A stretch of DNA of 64,000 nucleotides from Veillonella sp. DNF00869. GTDB lineage: Bacteria > Bacillota > Negativicutes > Veillonellales > Veillonellaceae. The stretch's first letter is position 1, and every line of letters starts with the position of its first letter. Where the stretch lies: NCBI RefSeq assembly GCF_001553345.1, contig NZ_KQ960749.1, forward strand, positions 62,001 to 126,000, in the 5' to 3' direction. Under the pieces are notes generated by a model. The model searched no databases. It saw only the letters and a program-made list of their open reading frames with translations, and was not told the DNA's origin. This document shows positions 54,150 through 63,523 of this stretch, in pieces. Both the position numbers and the translations under genes were made by a program.

Positions 54150-55658
54150 TTAACCTTGTTTTTTCATGCTTCCTGTTTCAGTGAAGCGTTTATGCCAAGA
54201 AAGAGCTTCATCTAATAAGATAGGTGTATGGGCGCCATTTGTCTTTTCAATAGCTCTTTCGAGGTAGTTAAGTAATTCTTGTTTGTAGTCTGGGTGAGCA
54301 CAGTTTTCAATGATTTTGTATGCTCTTTCAATTGGAGCCAAACCACGAACATCGGCAATACCTTGTTCTGTACAGAATACTTGTACATCATGTTCTGTAT
54401 GGTCAATGTGGGATACAAAAGGAACGATGGAACTGATGTCTCCGCCTTTTGCTACAGAGTTCGTACAGAAAATGGAGATATAACCATTTCGAGTGAAGTC
54501 CCCGGAACCACCGATACCATTCATCATTTTGCTACCCATGATATGAGTAGAGTTTACATTACCAAAGATATCGAATTCAATCGCTGTATTCATAGTGATA
54601 ACACCAAGTCTACGAGCTAATCCAGGGTTATTGGAAATCTCTTGTGGGCGCAAGAGAATATGTTTGCTGTATTTTTCAATATTGTCATAGAAGCGTTTCA
54701 ATCCATCTGGGGATGGGGATAATGCTGTACCAGAGCAATCTGTTACTTTACCTGCATCGATTAAGTCCAACATACCATCTTGGATAACTTCTGTGAAAAT
54801 GGATAAGTTTGTGAAAGGACCTTCCGCCAAGCCAGACACAACAGCATTTGCTACGGAACCTACGCCAGATTGTAATGGCAATAAGTTTTCAGGTAAGCGA
54901 CCTGCTTTTACCTCTTCTAAGAAGAAGTTAATCAAATGTTGACTCATCGCTTTTGCATCATCATCGATTGGTGCTAGTGGACGAGTTGTGTCAGGTACAT
55001 CACATGGAACGATAGCTACGATTTTCGCAGGATCACATGGGATGTAATCTGTTCCGATACGATCGCCAGCCGCTTTGATTGGGAATGGCTCACGGTATGG
55101 AGGATCTTGTGGTTCATAGATATCGTGCATACCTACCAAAGACATTGGTTGAGATACGTTCACTTCTACGATAACTTTTTTAGCTTGGCTAACAAATGTT
55201 GGAGAGTTACCAACGGATGTACTAGGAACGATACCACCATCTTCACGGATGCAAACCGCTTCAATGATAGCTACGTCAGTGTCACCGAAGAAACCATACC
55301 GGATTTGTTGAGCCATTTGGCTAAGGTGCATATCAATATAACGAATTTTTTGGCTATTTAAAGCTTTACGAGTATCGTTATTTGTTTGATATGGGAAACG
55401 ACGACGAATACCGTTTACACGAGTTAACGCTCCGTCTGCTTCATCACCAACTGATGCACCAGTCCAAAGATCAATTTGGAAAGGATCTGATTCCATGCGT
55501 TTTGCTAGAGCCAATGGCACTGCTTTAGGGTAACCAGATGGTGTAAAACCACTGATACCTACATGGTCTCCTGGATTAATCAATTTAGCTGCTTCTTCTG
55601 CTGTAGTAATTTTTGCTTGCAACGCTGCGCCTTGCACGCGATCTAAAATGTCGATCAT
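54150..55658 (-). CDS. Succinyl-CoA:acetate/propionate CoA-transferase (Cat1/ScpC family)
   Basis: 502 residues, the size of the acetyl-CoA hydrolase/transferase class. GDHVGISGFTPSGYPKAVP near the N-terminus, PLQSGVGSVANAVVSGL, FTEVIQDGMLDLIDAGKV (with the Glu that forms the CoA thioester in the family) and NGIGGSGDFTRNGYISIF are recognisable. In this setting it should pass CoA from propionyl-CoA to succinate, closing the propionate cycle without ATP cost. It is the first gene of the ten-gene operon, with AAAGGAGATGG before ATG 55658. Confidence 0.92.
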   Translation of the reverse strand: MIDILDRVQGAALQAKITTAEEAAKLINPGDHVGISGFTPSGYPKAVPLALAKRMESDPFQIDLWTGASVGDEADGALTRVNGIRRRFPYQTNNDTRKALNSQKIRYIDMHLSQMAQQIRYGFFGDTDVAIIEAVCIREDGGIVPSTSVGNSPTFVSQAKKVIVEVNVSQPMSLVGMHDIYEPQDPPYREPFPIKAAGDRIGTDYIPCDPAKIVAIVPCDVPDTTRPLAPIDDDAKAMSQHLINFFLEEVKAGRLPENLLPLQSGVGSVANAVVSGLAEGPFTNLSIFTEVIQDGMLDLIDAGKVTDCSGTALSPSPDGLKRFYDNIEKYSKHILLRPQEISNNPGLARRLGVITMNTAIEFDIFGNVNSTHIMGSKMMNGIGGSGDFTRNGYISIFCTNSVAKGGDISSIVPFVSHIDHTEHDVQVFCTEQGIADVRGLAPIERAYKIIENCAHPDYKQELLNYLERAIEKTNGAHTPILLDEALSWHKRFTETGSMKKQG

Positions 55659-55824
55659 ACTACCATCTCCTTTAGTTTGAATGACTTATTCAGCTATCTA
55701 ACAATCACACTATACATTCAATTCTTTTATTTCTATTATGAAAGAAATTTCTTACTTACAAAACTGTTATAGAAATATAAGATTAAATATCTACTCAAAG
55801 TGTGACATTTGTTAATTCTCATAA

Positions 55825-55853
55825 ATACTACTCATTTTTCTTATTATTGTCAA
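55825..55853 (-). promoter_or_regulatory. Promoter of the propionate operon
   Basis: Minus strand: perfect -35 TTGACA (plus 55848-55853), 17-base spacer, -10 TAGTAT (plus 55825-55830). The leader would be about 160 bases. Directly upstream of the -35, 55858-55875 holds two TATGCA words and a TGCA-tatatt-TGCA dyad, a possible regulator site. Confidence 0.6.
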
Positions 55854-55858
55854 CCATA

Positions 55859-56271
55859 TATGCAAATATATGCATAATAAGCATACAGAACAGATAAATC
55901 CAATGCGAGTATAACTTTTTGTTATACCCTTTATCTACCTATATCTATAAATGTTGGTGTAGTACAACTTTTTTCGATATTTCAACTCTTACACATACAC
56001 TCTATTTATGTTTATGCATTTCTACGTGTTATATTATTCATAACTAACAGTTATTTGCTTTTATTCTTTTTTGTTATTTCCCAAGTTATAGTTTTTTAGT
56101 TTACTGTGTTGGTCCACTCAAAGCTATATAATTAATGATTCCTTTAACTTCAAAACAACAGTATCACTTTTCATATTTCTTAATTCAATATTCATACTCT
56201 TCTATAACAATTGATGTATGCAAATATTGTTATAGACAATATACAATCTAAATACAATGATTACTACATAT
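55859..56271 (+). other. Gene-free region upstream of the propionate operon
   Basis: About 410 AT-rich bases without reading frames. It holds a perfect 11-base inverted repeat (56201-56211 with 56226-56236, 14-base spacer) and a smaller dyad ATAACT-AAC-AGTTAT at 56040-56054. Both lie upstream of the operon promoter. No RNA gene is recognised. Confidence 0.55.
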
Positions 56272-56313
56272 AAAAAGTATAGAGATAGTCATAAGACCTT
56301 CTCTATACTTTTT
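56272..56313 (-). terminator. Terminator of the valS-folC-O-antigen ligase-like operon
   Basis: Perfect 14-base arms (56272-56285 and 56300-56313) with a 14-base loop; the minus strand ends ACTTTTTATATG. It begins 5 bases past the stop codon of the last gene. Confidence 0.9.
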
Positions 56314-56318
56314 AAGTT

Positions 56319-57524
56319 TTATATTATTTTTTTATTTCGTATGACACTCATAGAAAAGCCTAATAGTTGCCATAAGACCATACTTACTTGCTGGCTATAT
56401 AAAGCATGATCAAAGAGACCGCTTACCAAAACAACTACGGTAATCAAGGTCATACTATAGCGATATGGAATGGCAAGGTGCTTTTGTTTTTGTATATTTC
56501 TACTATGCCCTAATAAAATTGCTAACAACAAGCACAAGGAAATCGGACCCGTTTCTGCAGCCACTTGCAAATACAAATTATGGGCATGATAGATTATGAC
56601 CGTTGGATCTTGGATAAAATAATTATAGTCTGGATAGGTCATCCAAAATGCATCCCAACCAATACCAAAGATAGGAAAATCTTCTATCATGTACATAGTG
56701 CTATCCCATAATGCCCACCGGAGCATGACCGATGTATCTTGCCCACTAAAAAGCGACCATAATCGACTGGATACTTCCCCATGGTAAAAGAATAACACTA
56801 ACGGCACTACTAGAAGAGCATATAATAGTCTTCGCTCTACACAAATACCTGCCACAAATACAACAATAGCCAAACTAAGCCACATGCCTCTCGAATAAGT
56901 AAGAACAAGGCATAGTAGCATACATATGACTGCTAATGCCATGCAGGTAAAGCGTTTCCAATCTTTAGCTTTCAATACCTGTATCGTTCCTAATCCACCA
57001 ACGGATAGGACAAACAATAAATACTCACCCAATAAATTAGGGTTCTGTAACGTCCCATACATGCGTCGCATGAGTCCTGGAAAATGAACATTATCCACCC
57101 ATTCATGAATATGTTCCGGAGTCATATAAAAATACTGATACCCCGCACCTAAGCACACGAGAACTCCAGTCATACAAAATAAGGACAAAAACGTTTTCTG
57201 CCGTAATTCATTATCTATATAATATGTCATCAACCAATAGATACTGCCATACATACCTATATGGTAAAACCAGCTCATAGCCGACCATTGTATATTCATG
57301 GAATTAACGATAGAAAATCCCGTCCAAAGAATAAACCCCAGAACTGCCCATTGTAGCCAATGTAAGGCCCCAGAAAATCGTTGCCTATCAAATAGCAATG
57401 CTAGTATCCCCGCCACAAGGACAAGAATATTGCCACCTATGGGTACTAAGGGAATGCACACGGTGGCTCCATAGAGGAGGTAGACTATCCATTGGTCCAC
57501 AGATAGTCTACGTAGGGCATCCAT
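56319..57524 (-). CDS. O-antigen ligase/polymerase-like (Wzy/WaaL superfamily) membrane protein
   Basis: 401 residues from ATG 57524, which shares its first base with the folC stop codon (TAATG), so translation is coupled. About 11 membrane helices with a large outer loop near residues 220-300 containing GIGWDAFWMTYPDYNYF and IIYHAHNLYLQVAAETG; the HxHNLYLxxxxExG pattern is the usual Wzy_C mark. Members join glycan chains to lipid A-core or polymerise repeat units in the periplasm, suiting a diderm Negativicute. The exact acceptor is unknown, and no other glycan genes are adjacent. Confidence 0.82.
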   Translation of the reverse strand: MDALRRLSVDQWIVYLLYGATVCIPLVPIGGNILVLVAGILALLFDRQRFSGALHWLQWAVLGFILWTGFSIVNSMNIQWSAMSWFYHIGMYGSIYWLMTYYIDNELRQKTFLSLFCMTGVLVCLGAGYQYFYMTPEHIHEWVDNVHFPGLMRRMYGTLQNPNLLGEYLLFVLSVGGLGTIQVLKAKDWKRFTCMALAVICMLLCLVLTYSRGMWLSLAIVVFVAGICVERRLLYALLVVPLVLFFYHGEVSSRLWSLFSGQDTSVMLRWALWDSTMYMIEDFPIFGIGWDAFWMTYPDYNYFIQDPTVIIYHAHNLYLQVAAETGPISLCLLLAILLGHSRNIQKQKHLAIPYRYSMTLITVVVLVSGLFDHALYSQQVSMVLWQLLGFSMSVIRNKKII

Positions 57525-58816
57525 TAGTGCCCCATTTCTTGGGCGAGCCATTGTTGCACATCCCCAAGAATATATAAGGATCCCACCACAGCGATGATAT
57601 CGCCTTCCTTAGTTATTTTCATAGCATGGTCTAAGCCCTCTTGGATTGTCTCCATAGGATCTGCTTGGACGGGCATTTGTTTTGCCAACTGTTGCGGCGC
57701 AATGCCTCGTGGTGTTGGTGCTGGCACCGTAATAACACGGTCTTTTTGTCCCACTAAATAACTAACCATAGTGGATACATCTTTATCTTCCAAAATTGAT
57801 AAAACCACAGTTTTCGCTTTTTCTGGATACAGTTCATTGAAAGTCATAGAAAAGGCTTCTGCTCCGCTCGCATTATGAGCCCCATCTAAAATGATTGTCC
57901 TGCCATGGACTTTGAAGGTTTCAAACCGTCCTGGCCAAGTAGCACGAGCTAAGCCTTCACGGTACGTTTCTTCGCTCACTGCTTGTTCTTTGTCTTTCAG
58001 GATTTGCAATACCCTTGCTGCACACGCTAAATTCAGGGCTTGATGGATACCATGCATAGAAGTAAAGAGCATGTCTTTATGTCCTTCTTTATCTTTTACA
58101 GTAATCATTTGTCCCATCGCCATCGCACTGCGACTATCGATGGTAAAGTCCTCATTGAACACATGGTAGGTCACGCCTAGAGAACGAGCCGTTTCCTTGA
58201 TCACATCTAGAGCGCTCCCTTGAGCTGCTGTTACAAGAGGTACTCCTTGTTTGATGATACCTGCTTTATGGCGGGCAATCTCCTCTACGGTATCTCCACA
58301 GTACGCTTGATGGTCAATGGTCACATTTGTAATTACTGCCACTTCTGGAGTGATGACATTCGTAGAGTCTAGTAATCCACCTAAGCCTACTTCGATAACG
58401 GCATAGTCCACACCTTGTTCTTGGAAGAATAGGAATGCCGCTGCTGTTAAGATTTCAAATTGTGTGGGTGCTTCCACACCGCGATCCATGATGGTTTTCA
58501 CAGCATGGCTTACACGTTCAATCAAATCAGCAAAAGCCTCTTCTGTAATGCAGGCCGTATTCACACGCATGCGCTCCGTGTAGGATTGCAGATGCGGGGA
58601 CGTAAATATCCCCACTCGAAGCCCGCTCATATACAAGCCATAGGTAATATAAGTAGAAACAGACCCTTTTCCATTCGTTCCTGTGACATGAATCGTTTTA
58701 TATGTATGTTGTGGATTTCCTAGCTCTTCTAATAGCGCTGTAATCCGTTCTAATCCTGGATGAATCCCAAAGGAGGCTACCTCTTCTAGGTAGGCAATCG
58801 CTTCCGTATAATTCAT
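57524..58816 (-). CDS. folC: Folylpolyglutamate/dihydrofolate synthase
   Basis: 430 residues of the Mur-ligase-like family. The ATP loop HVTGTNGKGSVSTYITY is at about residues 43-59, with FTSPHLQSYTERMRVN, VEVGLGGLLDSTNVI-type block, ITNVTIDHQAYCGDTVEEIARHKAGIIK and LDGAHNASGAEAF following. It adds glutamate to (dihydro)folate. It starts 11 bases after valS, with AAGGAGATC as ribosome site, and overlaps the next gene. The valS-folC pair is widespread in Bacillota. Confidence 0.95.
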   Translation of the reverse strand: MNYTEAIAYLEEVASFGIHPGLERITALLEELGNPQHTYKTIHVTGTNGKGSVSTYITYGLYMSGLRVGIFTSPHLQSYTERMRVNTACITEEAFADLIERVSHAVKTIMDRGVEAPTQFEILTAAAFLFFQEQGVDYAVIEVGLGGLLDSTNVITPEVAVITNVTIDHQAYCGDTVEEIARHKAGIIKQGVPLVTAAQGSALDVIKETARSLGVTYHVFNEDFTIDSRSAMAMGQMITVKDKEGHKDMLFTSMHGIHQALNLACAARVLQILKDKEQAVSEETYREGLARATWPGRFETFKVHGRTIILDGAHNASGAEAFSMTFNELYPEKAKTVVLSILEDKDVSTMVSYLVGQKDRVITVPAPTPRGIAPQQLAKQMPVQADPMETIQEGLDHAMKITKEGDIIAVVGSLYILGDVQQWLAQEMGH

Positions 58817-58827
58817 GATGGATCTCC

Positions 58828-61488
58828 TTATGCTAATGTTTTTAAGAACTCTTCACGTTCGTTCAAGGCTTGTTGTTTTTGTTTGTATTCTTCCAATTTT
58901 TCTTTTTCTTTCGCTACTACCGCTTCAGGAGCTTTCGCTAAGAATCCTTGGTTGTTCAATTTACCTTCTAAACGAGCGATTTCTTTCAATACTGTGGCTT
59001 GTTCTTTGGCGATACGTTCTTTTTCTTTGTCTGCGTCAATTAAATCTTTCAACAACAAGTACACTTCTAAGCCGTTCACCACAGTTACTGTAGCGTTTTC
59101 TGGTTTTGGCGCATCTGGTGAAAGTACTGTTACTTTTTCTGCCCAACCTAAGGTATGGAAGTAATCACCATGGGTTTCTAAGATACCTTTCAATTCTTCT
59201 GTAGCAGGCACTAAGATAACTTCAGAACGTTTGCCCATTGGTACATTCATTTCTGCACGCATGTTACGGATACCTTTAATGCCGTCCATCATCACATTCA
59301 TATGTGCCGCTGCAGAGCCGAAACCTTCCATGGATAATGTACTTGGCCATGGAGCAACCATGATGCTCTCCCCTTCATGTGACAAGTGTTGCCAAATATG
59401 TTCTGTTACGAATGGCATGAATGGGTGCAATAATTCCATCATATGACGAAGAATGGATACCAATAGGTATTGAGCTGTTTGACGGTCACGGCCACCTTCT
59501 TTGTTGTACAAACGAGGTTTCGCTAATTCAATGTACCAGTCGCAGTACGTATTCCAAATGAAATCGTATACAGCGCTCGCTGCTTCCCCTAATTCAAATT
59601 TATCAAGGTTATTCGTAATGTTTGTGACTGTTTTATTGTATTCTTCTAGAATCCATTTATCTGCCAATGTGTAGTCTTCTGCGCTTGGTACAAAACTTTC
59701 ATCAAAGCCTTCTAAGTTCATCAACACAAATTTGGATGCATTCCAAATTTTATTAGCGAAATTACGGTTTGCTTCCACACGTTCCATGTAAAAACGCATA
59801 TCGTTCCCCGGTGTATTGCCTGTTACCAAGGTAAAGCGCAACGCATCGGCACCGTATTCTTCGATCACTTCTAATGGATTGATACCATTGCCCAAGGATT
59901 TACTCATTTTGCGACCTTGGCTATCACGTACTAGGCCATGAATGAATACGTGTTTGAAAGGAATTTCTTCTTTAAATTCTAAGCCCATAAAAATCATACG
60001 AGCTACCCAGAAGAAGATAATGTCATACCCTGTTACCATGACGCTAGTTGGATACCAATGTTTCACTTCCTCTGTATTGTCAGGCCAACCCATTGTGGCA
60101 AATGGCCATAAAGCGGAGCTGAACCATGTATCTAGTACGTCTGGATCTTGTTCTACTTTGCCATGGCAATGTGGACATTCTGTCAATGTTTCTGTCGTTA
60201 CAATCGTTTCCCCACAATCTTGACAGTACCACGCTGGGATACGATGTCCCCACCACAATTGACGAGAAATACACCAATCACGAATAGACTCTAACCAGTT
60301 GGTATATGTTTTAGTAAAACGTTCTGGTACAAATTCAATAGATTTATCACGTACCACTTCTAAGGCAGGTTTTGCCAATGGCTCCATAGATACGAACCAC
60401 TGTTTCGACACCATAGGTTCTACTGTCGTGTTACAACGAGAACAATGACCTACACTATGCCCATGTTCTTCCACTTTTTCTAATAAACCTTGAGCCTCAA
60501 GTTCTGCTACTACTTGTTTACGCGCTAATTCACGAGGCATGTTCACAAAGTGACCTGCTCCTGCATTCATGGTGCCATCTGGGTTCATCACCACGATACT
60601 TTCTAAGTTATGGCGTTGTCCCATTTCAAAGTCATTAGGGTCATGAGCTGGAGTGATTTTTACGCAACCAGTACCGAAAGATTGATCTACGTATTCATCA
60701 GCAATGATTGGGATATGCCGATTCACGAATGGAAGCAATAATTCTTTGCCTACTAAATGGGCATAGCGCTCGTCGTTAGGGTTCACCGCTACGGCTACGT
60801 CACCAAACATCGTTTCAGGGCGTGTGGTAGCTACTGTTAAAAATACATCTTCTTCCCCGATCACAGGATATTTAATATGCCATAAATGACCATTTTCATC
60901 TTCGTGTTCTACTTCGATATCGGATAAAGCTGTCAAACAATTAGGGCACCAGTTAGTGATGCGTTCTCCACGATAGATTAAACCTTTTTCGTATAACTCT
61001 ACGAATACTTTTAATACTGCTTCATGGTAACCTTCATCCAAGGTAAAACGCTCTCTCGTCCAGTCACAAGAAGCACCTAAACTACGGATTTGTTTTACGA
61101 TGGTGCTACCGTACTCTTGTTTCCACTCCCATACACGTTTCAAGAACTCTTCACGACCTAAATCATGACGAGATTTTCCCTCTATTTTCATGATATTTTC
61201 TTCTACTTTTACTTGCGTTGCAATCCCTGCATGGTCTGTACCAGGCATCCACAACACGTTATAGCCTTGCATACGTTTCGTACGAATCAAAATATCTTGC
61301 AAGGTGTTATCAAGGGCATGACCCATGTGTAATTGGCCTGTTACATTTGGTGGTGGTAACACAATGCTAAACGGCTCTTTATTCGTATCTACTTCCTCGT
61401 GAAAGTACCCTTTCTCTTCCCAATATGTATACCATTGTTGTTCAATCTCTTTTGGATTGTAAGTTGTGAGATTTTTATATTCCTTCAT
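58828..61488 (-). CDS. valS: Valine--tRNA ligase
   Basis: 886 residues, the expected length. The class I signatures are [16 protein letters not shown] (HIGH motif) near residue 47 and [11 protein letters not shown] (KMSKS) near residue 525; the editing domain ([29 protein letters not shown]) lies between, and a C-terminal coiled coil rich in Lys/Glu (residues 815-880) follows, as in ValRS. ATG 61488 has AGGAGGACAT upstream. Expression is under a T-box leader sensing uncharged tRNA-Val. Confidence 0.97.
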   Translation of the reverse strand: MKEYKNLTTYNPKEIEQQWYTYWEEKGYFHEEVDTNKEPFSIVLPPPNVTGQLHMGHALDNTLQDILIRTKRMQGYNVLWMPGTDHAGIATQVKVEENIMKIEGKSRHDLGREEFLKRVWEWKQEYGSTIVKQIRSLGASCDWTRERFTLDEGYHEAVLKVFVELYEKGLIYRGERITNWCPNCLTALSDIEVEHEDENGHLWHIKYPVIGEEDVFLTVATTRPETMFGDVAVAVNPNDERYAHLVGKELLLPFVNRHIPIIADEYVDQSFGTGCVKITPAHDPNDFEMGQRHNLESIVVMNPDGTMNAGAGHFVNMPRELARKQVVAELEAQGLLEKVEEHGHSVGHCSRCNTTVEPMVSKQWFVSMEPLAKPALEVVRDKSIEFVPERFTKTYTNWLESIRDWCISRQLWWGHRIPAWYCQDCGETIVTTETLTECPHCHGKVEQDPDVLDTWFSSALWPFATMGWPDNTEEVKHWYPTSVMVTGYDIIFFWVARMIFMGLEFKEEIPFKHVFIHGLVRDSQGRKMSKSLGNGINPLEVIEEYGADALRFTLVTGNTPGNDMRFYMERVEANRNFANKIWNASKFVLMNLEGFDESFVPSAEDYTLADKWILEEYNKTVTNITNNLDKFELGEAASAVYDFIWNTYCDWYIELAKPRLYNKEGGRDRQTAQYLLVSILRHMMELLHPFMPFVTEHIWQHLSHEGESIMVAPWPSTLSMEGFGSAAAHMNVMMDGIKGIRNMRAEMNVPMGKRSEVILVPATEELKGILETHGDYFHTLGWAEKVTVLSPDAPKPENATVTVVNGLEVYLLLKDLIDADKEKERIAKEQATVLKEIARLEGKLNNQGFLAKAPEAVVAKEKEKLEEYKQKQQALNEREEFLKTLA

Positions 61489-61594
61489 ATGTCCTCCTAC
61501 TTCAAATATATCTTTACATTGCTACCCTTCAATCAGCATATTTCTATGATAAACTTGCAGAGTCGCAAAAATGATAGATATTCTTTAGTATATA

Positions 61595-61830
61595 CAAAAA
61601 GACCCCTTCGTCCATTAGGACGAAAGGGTCTATACTTCCGCGGTACCACCTAGATTATTGCCGTAGCAATCACTCATTATCGTTAACGCTGATCAGCGGG
61701 CACACTTACTCTAGTTCACCATGCCAACTCCGAGGCTACCCTCTTTCTATTACATACATTGTTCCACCAACCCAATGCTCTCTGTGATGCGTTCAAAAGA
61801 TTTTTCCTCTTCTTAGTCATTATCTATATA
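61595..61830 (-). ncRNA. Valine-specific T-box leader of valS
   Basis: Minus strand: stem I region AGAGAGCATTGGG through GGGTAGCCTCGGAGTTGG, whose GTA (plus 61737-61739) lies at the specifier position and is a valine codon; then the T-box AGGTGGTACCGCGGAA (plus 61637-61652), which pairs with the tRNA acceptor end; then the terminator at 61600-61631. Uncharged tRNA-Val should stabilise the antiterminator and allow valS-folC transcription. Confidence 0.93.
61600..61631 (-). terminator. T-box terminator ahead of valS
   Basis: Arms 61600-61613 and 61618-61631 pair at 13 of 14 positions with a four-base loop; minus-strand tail is TCTTTTTGTA. It lies about 110 bases before valS. Confidence 0.92.
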
Positions 61831-61835
61831 ATATT

Positions 61836-61865
61836 AGTATACGTGAAAGCATGTAATGACGTCAA
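61836..61865 (-). promoter_or_regulatory. Promoter of the valS operon
   Basis: Minus strand: -35 TTGACG (plus 61860-61865), 18-base spacer, -10 TATACT (plus 61836-61841), just upstream of the T-box leader. Confidence 0.68.
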
Positions 61866-62021
61866 TATGACAAACTATAAACCCTCTATATTTTCTAGAG
61901 ATAGTACAGGTTCCCCTTAATAACAATCCCAGGGTTCTTTTTAGACACCTTTAAAGCCTGCATAGTTGTACTCGTATAGGTAACATGTCCTTTGCATACA
62001 TGAAAAGTAATAAGTACACTC

Positions 62022-62615
62022 TTACTTTGTAAAAGACACATTCATTTCATCTAAAGACTTTGTCAAGCTCGGAACATACACTTTCAAAAATAAATTCACC
62101 TCTGGTAAATTCATATCCTGCAAACGTTTATAAATACTGTCATAGGCTGCATTAAACTCATCATTACCAGCAGCTTTTTCTGTGACGCATTTCATAAATG
62201 CTGACATCGTATCTGCTGCTTTAATTAAGACTACATATTCATCAGAGCTACCTAATAAAGCTTCCTCATAGCACGGTTGAACCTCTTCTGGCAATGTGTG
62301 CCACAAAGTTTCATTTGCCAACTGTTCTACTTCCCCATAGAGGGCGCGCAACTTAGGGTTAAAATATTTTACCGGTGTCGGCATATCTCCTGTAAAAACT
62401 TCACTCACATCGTGATACATAGCCAATACCGCTAATCGGTTCACATCTACAGCCCCATCAAAATAGGTATTCCGTAACACGCCTAATTGGTGCGCAATCA
62501 TAGCTGTTTCCAAACTATGGCCTTGTAAGTTTTCTACTTCTGTATTGCGCATTAAGCTCCAGCGCTGAATATATTTCATACGCTGCAATAGCGCAAAAAA
62601 ATGACTCTCTTCCAT
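62022..62615 (-). CDS. HD-domain 5'-deoxynucleotidase (YfbR-like)
   Basis: 197 residues. The HD signature residues are spread as in YfbR: H in QGHSLETAMIAHQLG, HD in MYHDVSEVFTGDMPTPVKYF, and D in LIKAADTMSAFMKC. Members dephosphorylate deoxynucleoside 5'-monophosphates with a divalent metal. RWSLMRNTEVENLQGHS is also characteristic. ATG 62615 has GAGGAGTC upstream. It is divergent from cbiZ, with 102 bases between start codons, and has no co-directional partner nearby. Confidence 0.9.
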   Translation of the reverse strand: MEESHFFALLQRMKYIQRWSLMRNTEVENLQGHSLETAMIAHQLGVLRNTYFDGAVDVNRLAVLAMYHDVSEVFTGDMPTPVKYFNPKLRALYGEVEQLANETLWHTLPEEVQPCYEEALLGSSDEYVVLIKAADTMSAFMKCVTEKAAGNDEFNAAYDSIYKRLQDMNLPEVNLFLKVYVPSLTKSLDEMNVSFTK

Positions 62616-62717
62616 GATAGACTCCTCCTCAATAATTATATAATCTATTATACTATCCTAGTTCTTTTTATGGTACTATAACTATATAAAATAACATGTT
62701 ACTTACTAGGAGGATAT

Positions 62718-63452
62718 ATGCCCAATTACAATCAATACAAGGTTCCTACTACACTACGTAGTGGTGGCTACGTGGATATCCATAGTTCAGCCATTACCGT
62801 GACCTATGATATGCCCTATTATGCCATCAGCACGAGCCCTTTCAACGGTGGCCTGCACCATGTCATGGCAGTACGCAATCAACAACTCACATTTTTCGTC
62901 AACGATGAAAGTGAATTGCCTGGTGGGTCCACCTCTGCCTATTTAGCAAAAGAGTGCGTTCAATTAGACTTACCCATCCATTTCTGTACCGCTTTACTAA
63001 CCACTGCCTCTATGAATCGTCACGCCTATGTCTGTCAGTCAGAGGGTTCCATTATCATAGAAGTAATCGCTACAGCGGGGGTTGAAAAAACAGCTCATCG
63101 AGCTGGTGATGGGTATACCTACTATGAAAAAGATGGAGTTTTTCACGCTGGAGGCACCATCAATCTCTTAGTCTTTACTAATTGTGCACTTACTGATGGA
63201 GCACTTACAAAATCACTTCTCACAATTACCGAAGCCAAAACAGTGGCACTTCAATCTATAGGAATCACTAGCGTTCTATCTAATCAGCCTGCCACTGGTA
63301 CATCCACAGATGGCGTCATCATGACCATCGACCCAAACGGAGAGCTTCTGACAGATACAGGAACCTTCTCCCAATTTGGTGACACCTTAGCTAAAGCCGT
63401 GCGAAGTGCTATAGAAAAAGCATTAGAAAACACAGCTACCTTGGATCTATAA
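62718..63452 (+). CDS. cbiZ: Adenosylcobinamide amidohydrolase (CbiZ)
   Basis: 244 residues. The family pattern is readable: STSPFNGGLHHVMAVRNQ, LLTTASMNRHAYV, VIATAGVEKTAHRAGDG, GTINLLVFTN(C)A with SLLTITEAKTVALQ, and the C-terminal NQPATGTSTDGVIM. CbiZ cleaves the side chain of salvaged (pseudo)cobinamide to adenosylcobyric acid, letting the cell rebuild its own cobamide. That fits the two B12-dependent mutases in this window. Start ATG 62718 has AGGAGGATAT upstream. No riboswitch motif precedes it in the 102-base divergent spacer. Confidence 0.9.
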   Translation: MPNYNQYKVPTTLRSGGYVDIHSSAITVTYDMPYYAISTSPFNGGLHHVMAVRNQQLTFFVNDESELPGGSTSAYLAKECVQLDLPIHFCTALLTTASMNRHAYVCQSEGSIIIEVIATAGVEKTAHRAGDGYTYYEKDGVFHAGGTINLLVFTNCALTDGALTKSLLTITEAKTVALQSIGITSVLSNQPATGTSTDGVIMTIDPNGELLTDTGTFSQFGDTLAKAVRSAIEKALENTATLDL

Positions 63453-63523
63453 ATATACGGGCTTTTTGCTACCATTTCATTAACCTAGACCTCTATAGAA
63501 TGCATAGCAGAACAAGAGATGCC

